A DNA stretch of 13,677 nucleotides from contig DAOWJL010000027.1 of assembly GCA_030640385.1 (NCBI GenBank), forward strand, positions 1-13,677, read 5' to 3'. The notes under the pieces were generated by a model. That model searched no databases, was not told the origin of the DNA, and worked only from the letters and a program-made list of their open reading frames with translations. The translations under genes and the position numbers were made by a program. This document shows positions 13,274-13,677 of this stretch, piece after piece. Source of the DNA: Dehalococcoidia bacterium. GTDB lineage: Bacteria; Chloroflexota; Dehalococcoidia; Dehalococcoidales; G020351185. Each line of letters starts with the position of its first letter. Within the stretch, counting starts at the first letter, position 1.

Positions 13274-13677
13274 CTATGCCCATCCTTTTCTATAGCTGGC
13301 TTTACCCTGAATAAACAGGTCGCCGCCATAGATATCATTGGCGACAATAGCCGGAAATCCCTCCAGTTCAAGTTGCATAATAGCCTCGGCAGCCAGGTCG
13401 GGGTAGGCAATTACCTTTGCCTTTTTAATGGCTTTTGAAAGCAGGGCGCCGGCGCCGCCGATGGTGACAAAATAGACAGCCCGGTGCTTTTTAATAGCCT
13501 CTCTTACTTCCTGCGAGCGGTTGCCCTTGCCTATCATAGCCCTCAATCCGATGTCCAGTAGAGGTGGCGTGCAGATATCCATGCGGCTACTGGTGGTGGG
13601 TCCGGCAGAGCCGATAATCTGCCCCGGGCGTGCCGGGGAAGGACCCATATAATACAGTGTCTGCCCTTCAAGGTTGA
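13274..13677 (-). CDS. Class I fumarase / L(+)-tartrate dehydratase beta subunit (5' end missing)
   Basis: The beta chain of two-subunit, iron-sulfur fumarase (class I) or L(+)-tartrate dehydratase, which interconverts fumarate and malate or dehydrates tartrate. The frame is open to the right edge, upstream of an internal ATG at 13648. The visible residues include the family's signature (LYYMGPSPARPGQ, then IGSAGPTTSSRMD), IGKGNRS, FVTIGGAGALLSKAI, YPDLAAEAI, LELEGFPAIVANDIYGGDLF, and the end KASYRKGWA. The start and about 50 residues lie outside the window (family chains are about 180-200 residues; estimate). In anaerobes such subunits usually sit next to the alpha chain, which should be just upstream. 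Fumarase against tartrate dehydratase cannot be settled here; fumarase is the likelier. Confidence 0.92.
   Translation of the reverse strand, partial: NLEGQTLYYMGPSPARPGQIIGSAGPTTSSRMDICTPPLLDIGLRAMIGKGNRSQEVREAIKKHRAVYFVTIGGAGALLSKAIKKAKVIAYPDLAAEAIMQLELEGFPAIVANDIYGGDLFIQGKASYRKGWA

Overview
The window reads as a core-genome stretch of a bacterium from the phylum Chloroflexota, most likely class Dehalococcoidia. This rests on my recollection of gene order (der-plsY-gpsA facing a dnaJ-dnaK-grpE-hrcA block) and on the odd GpsA nucleotide-binding loop (G-T-T-T-W-G), both of which I associate with Dehalococcoides relatives. No search was run. There are no tRNA or rRNA genes, CRISPR arrays, transposases or phage genes, so most of the window is ordinary housekeeping.

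Layout. 1-2887 (+): the 3' end of an unrecognised gene, a two-helix membrane protein of unknown function, the ribosome-assembly GTPase Der and the glycerol-3-phosphate acyltransferase PlsY. 2971-4029 (+): GpsA, which makes the glycerol-3-phosphate that PlsY consumes. 4042-9145 (-): the heat-shock operon hrcA-grpE-dnaK-dnaJ, with a CIRCE operator and a sigma-70-type promoter in front of hrcA. 9319-10976 (+): two membrane proteins of unknown function, the first with its own promoter divergent from hrcA. 11082-12918 (+): NAD kinase, a GNAT/N-acetylglutamate-synthase-like protein and a NUDIX ADP-ribose hydrolase, tightly packed behind a clear promoter. 12921-13677 (-): a HIT-family protein preceded by the end of a class I fumarase/tartrate dehydratase beta subunit that runs off the window.

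The most interesting part is the 440-base gap between dnaK and dnaJ. It holds an unreported-looking 48-residue gene (5355-5501, minus) with a near-perfect Shine-Dalgarno. It encodes a basic protein built from two diverged copies of the motif R-S-D-K-[RK]-V-G, and it is placed to be co-transcribed with the chaperones. Between it and dnaJ lies a cluster of hairpins and a degenerate direct repeat (5143-5295); the dnaJ ribosome-binding site falls inside one repeat copy. Three promoters (for hrcA, the divergent membrane protein and nadK) share an exact TTGACA box and a 17-base spacer, which makes them useful landmarks for setting starts.
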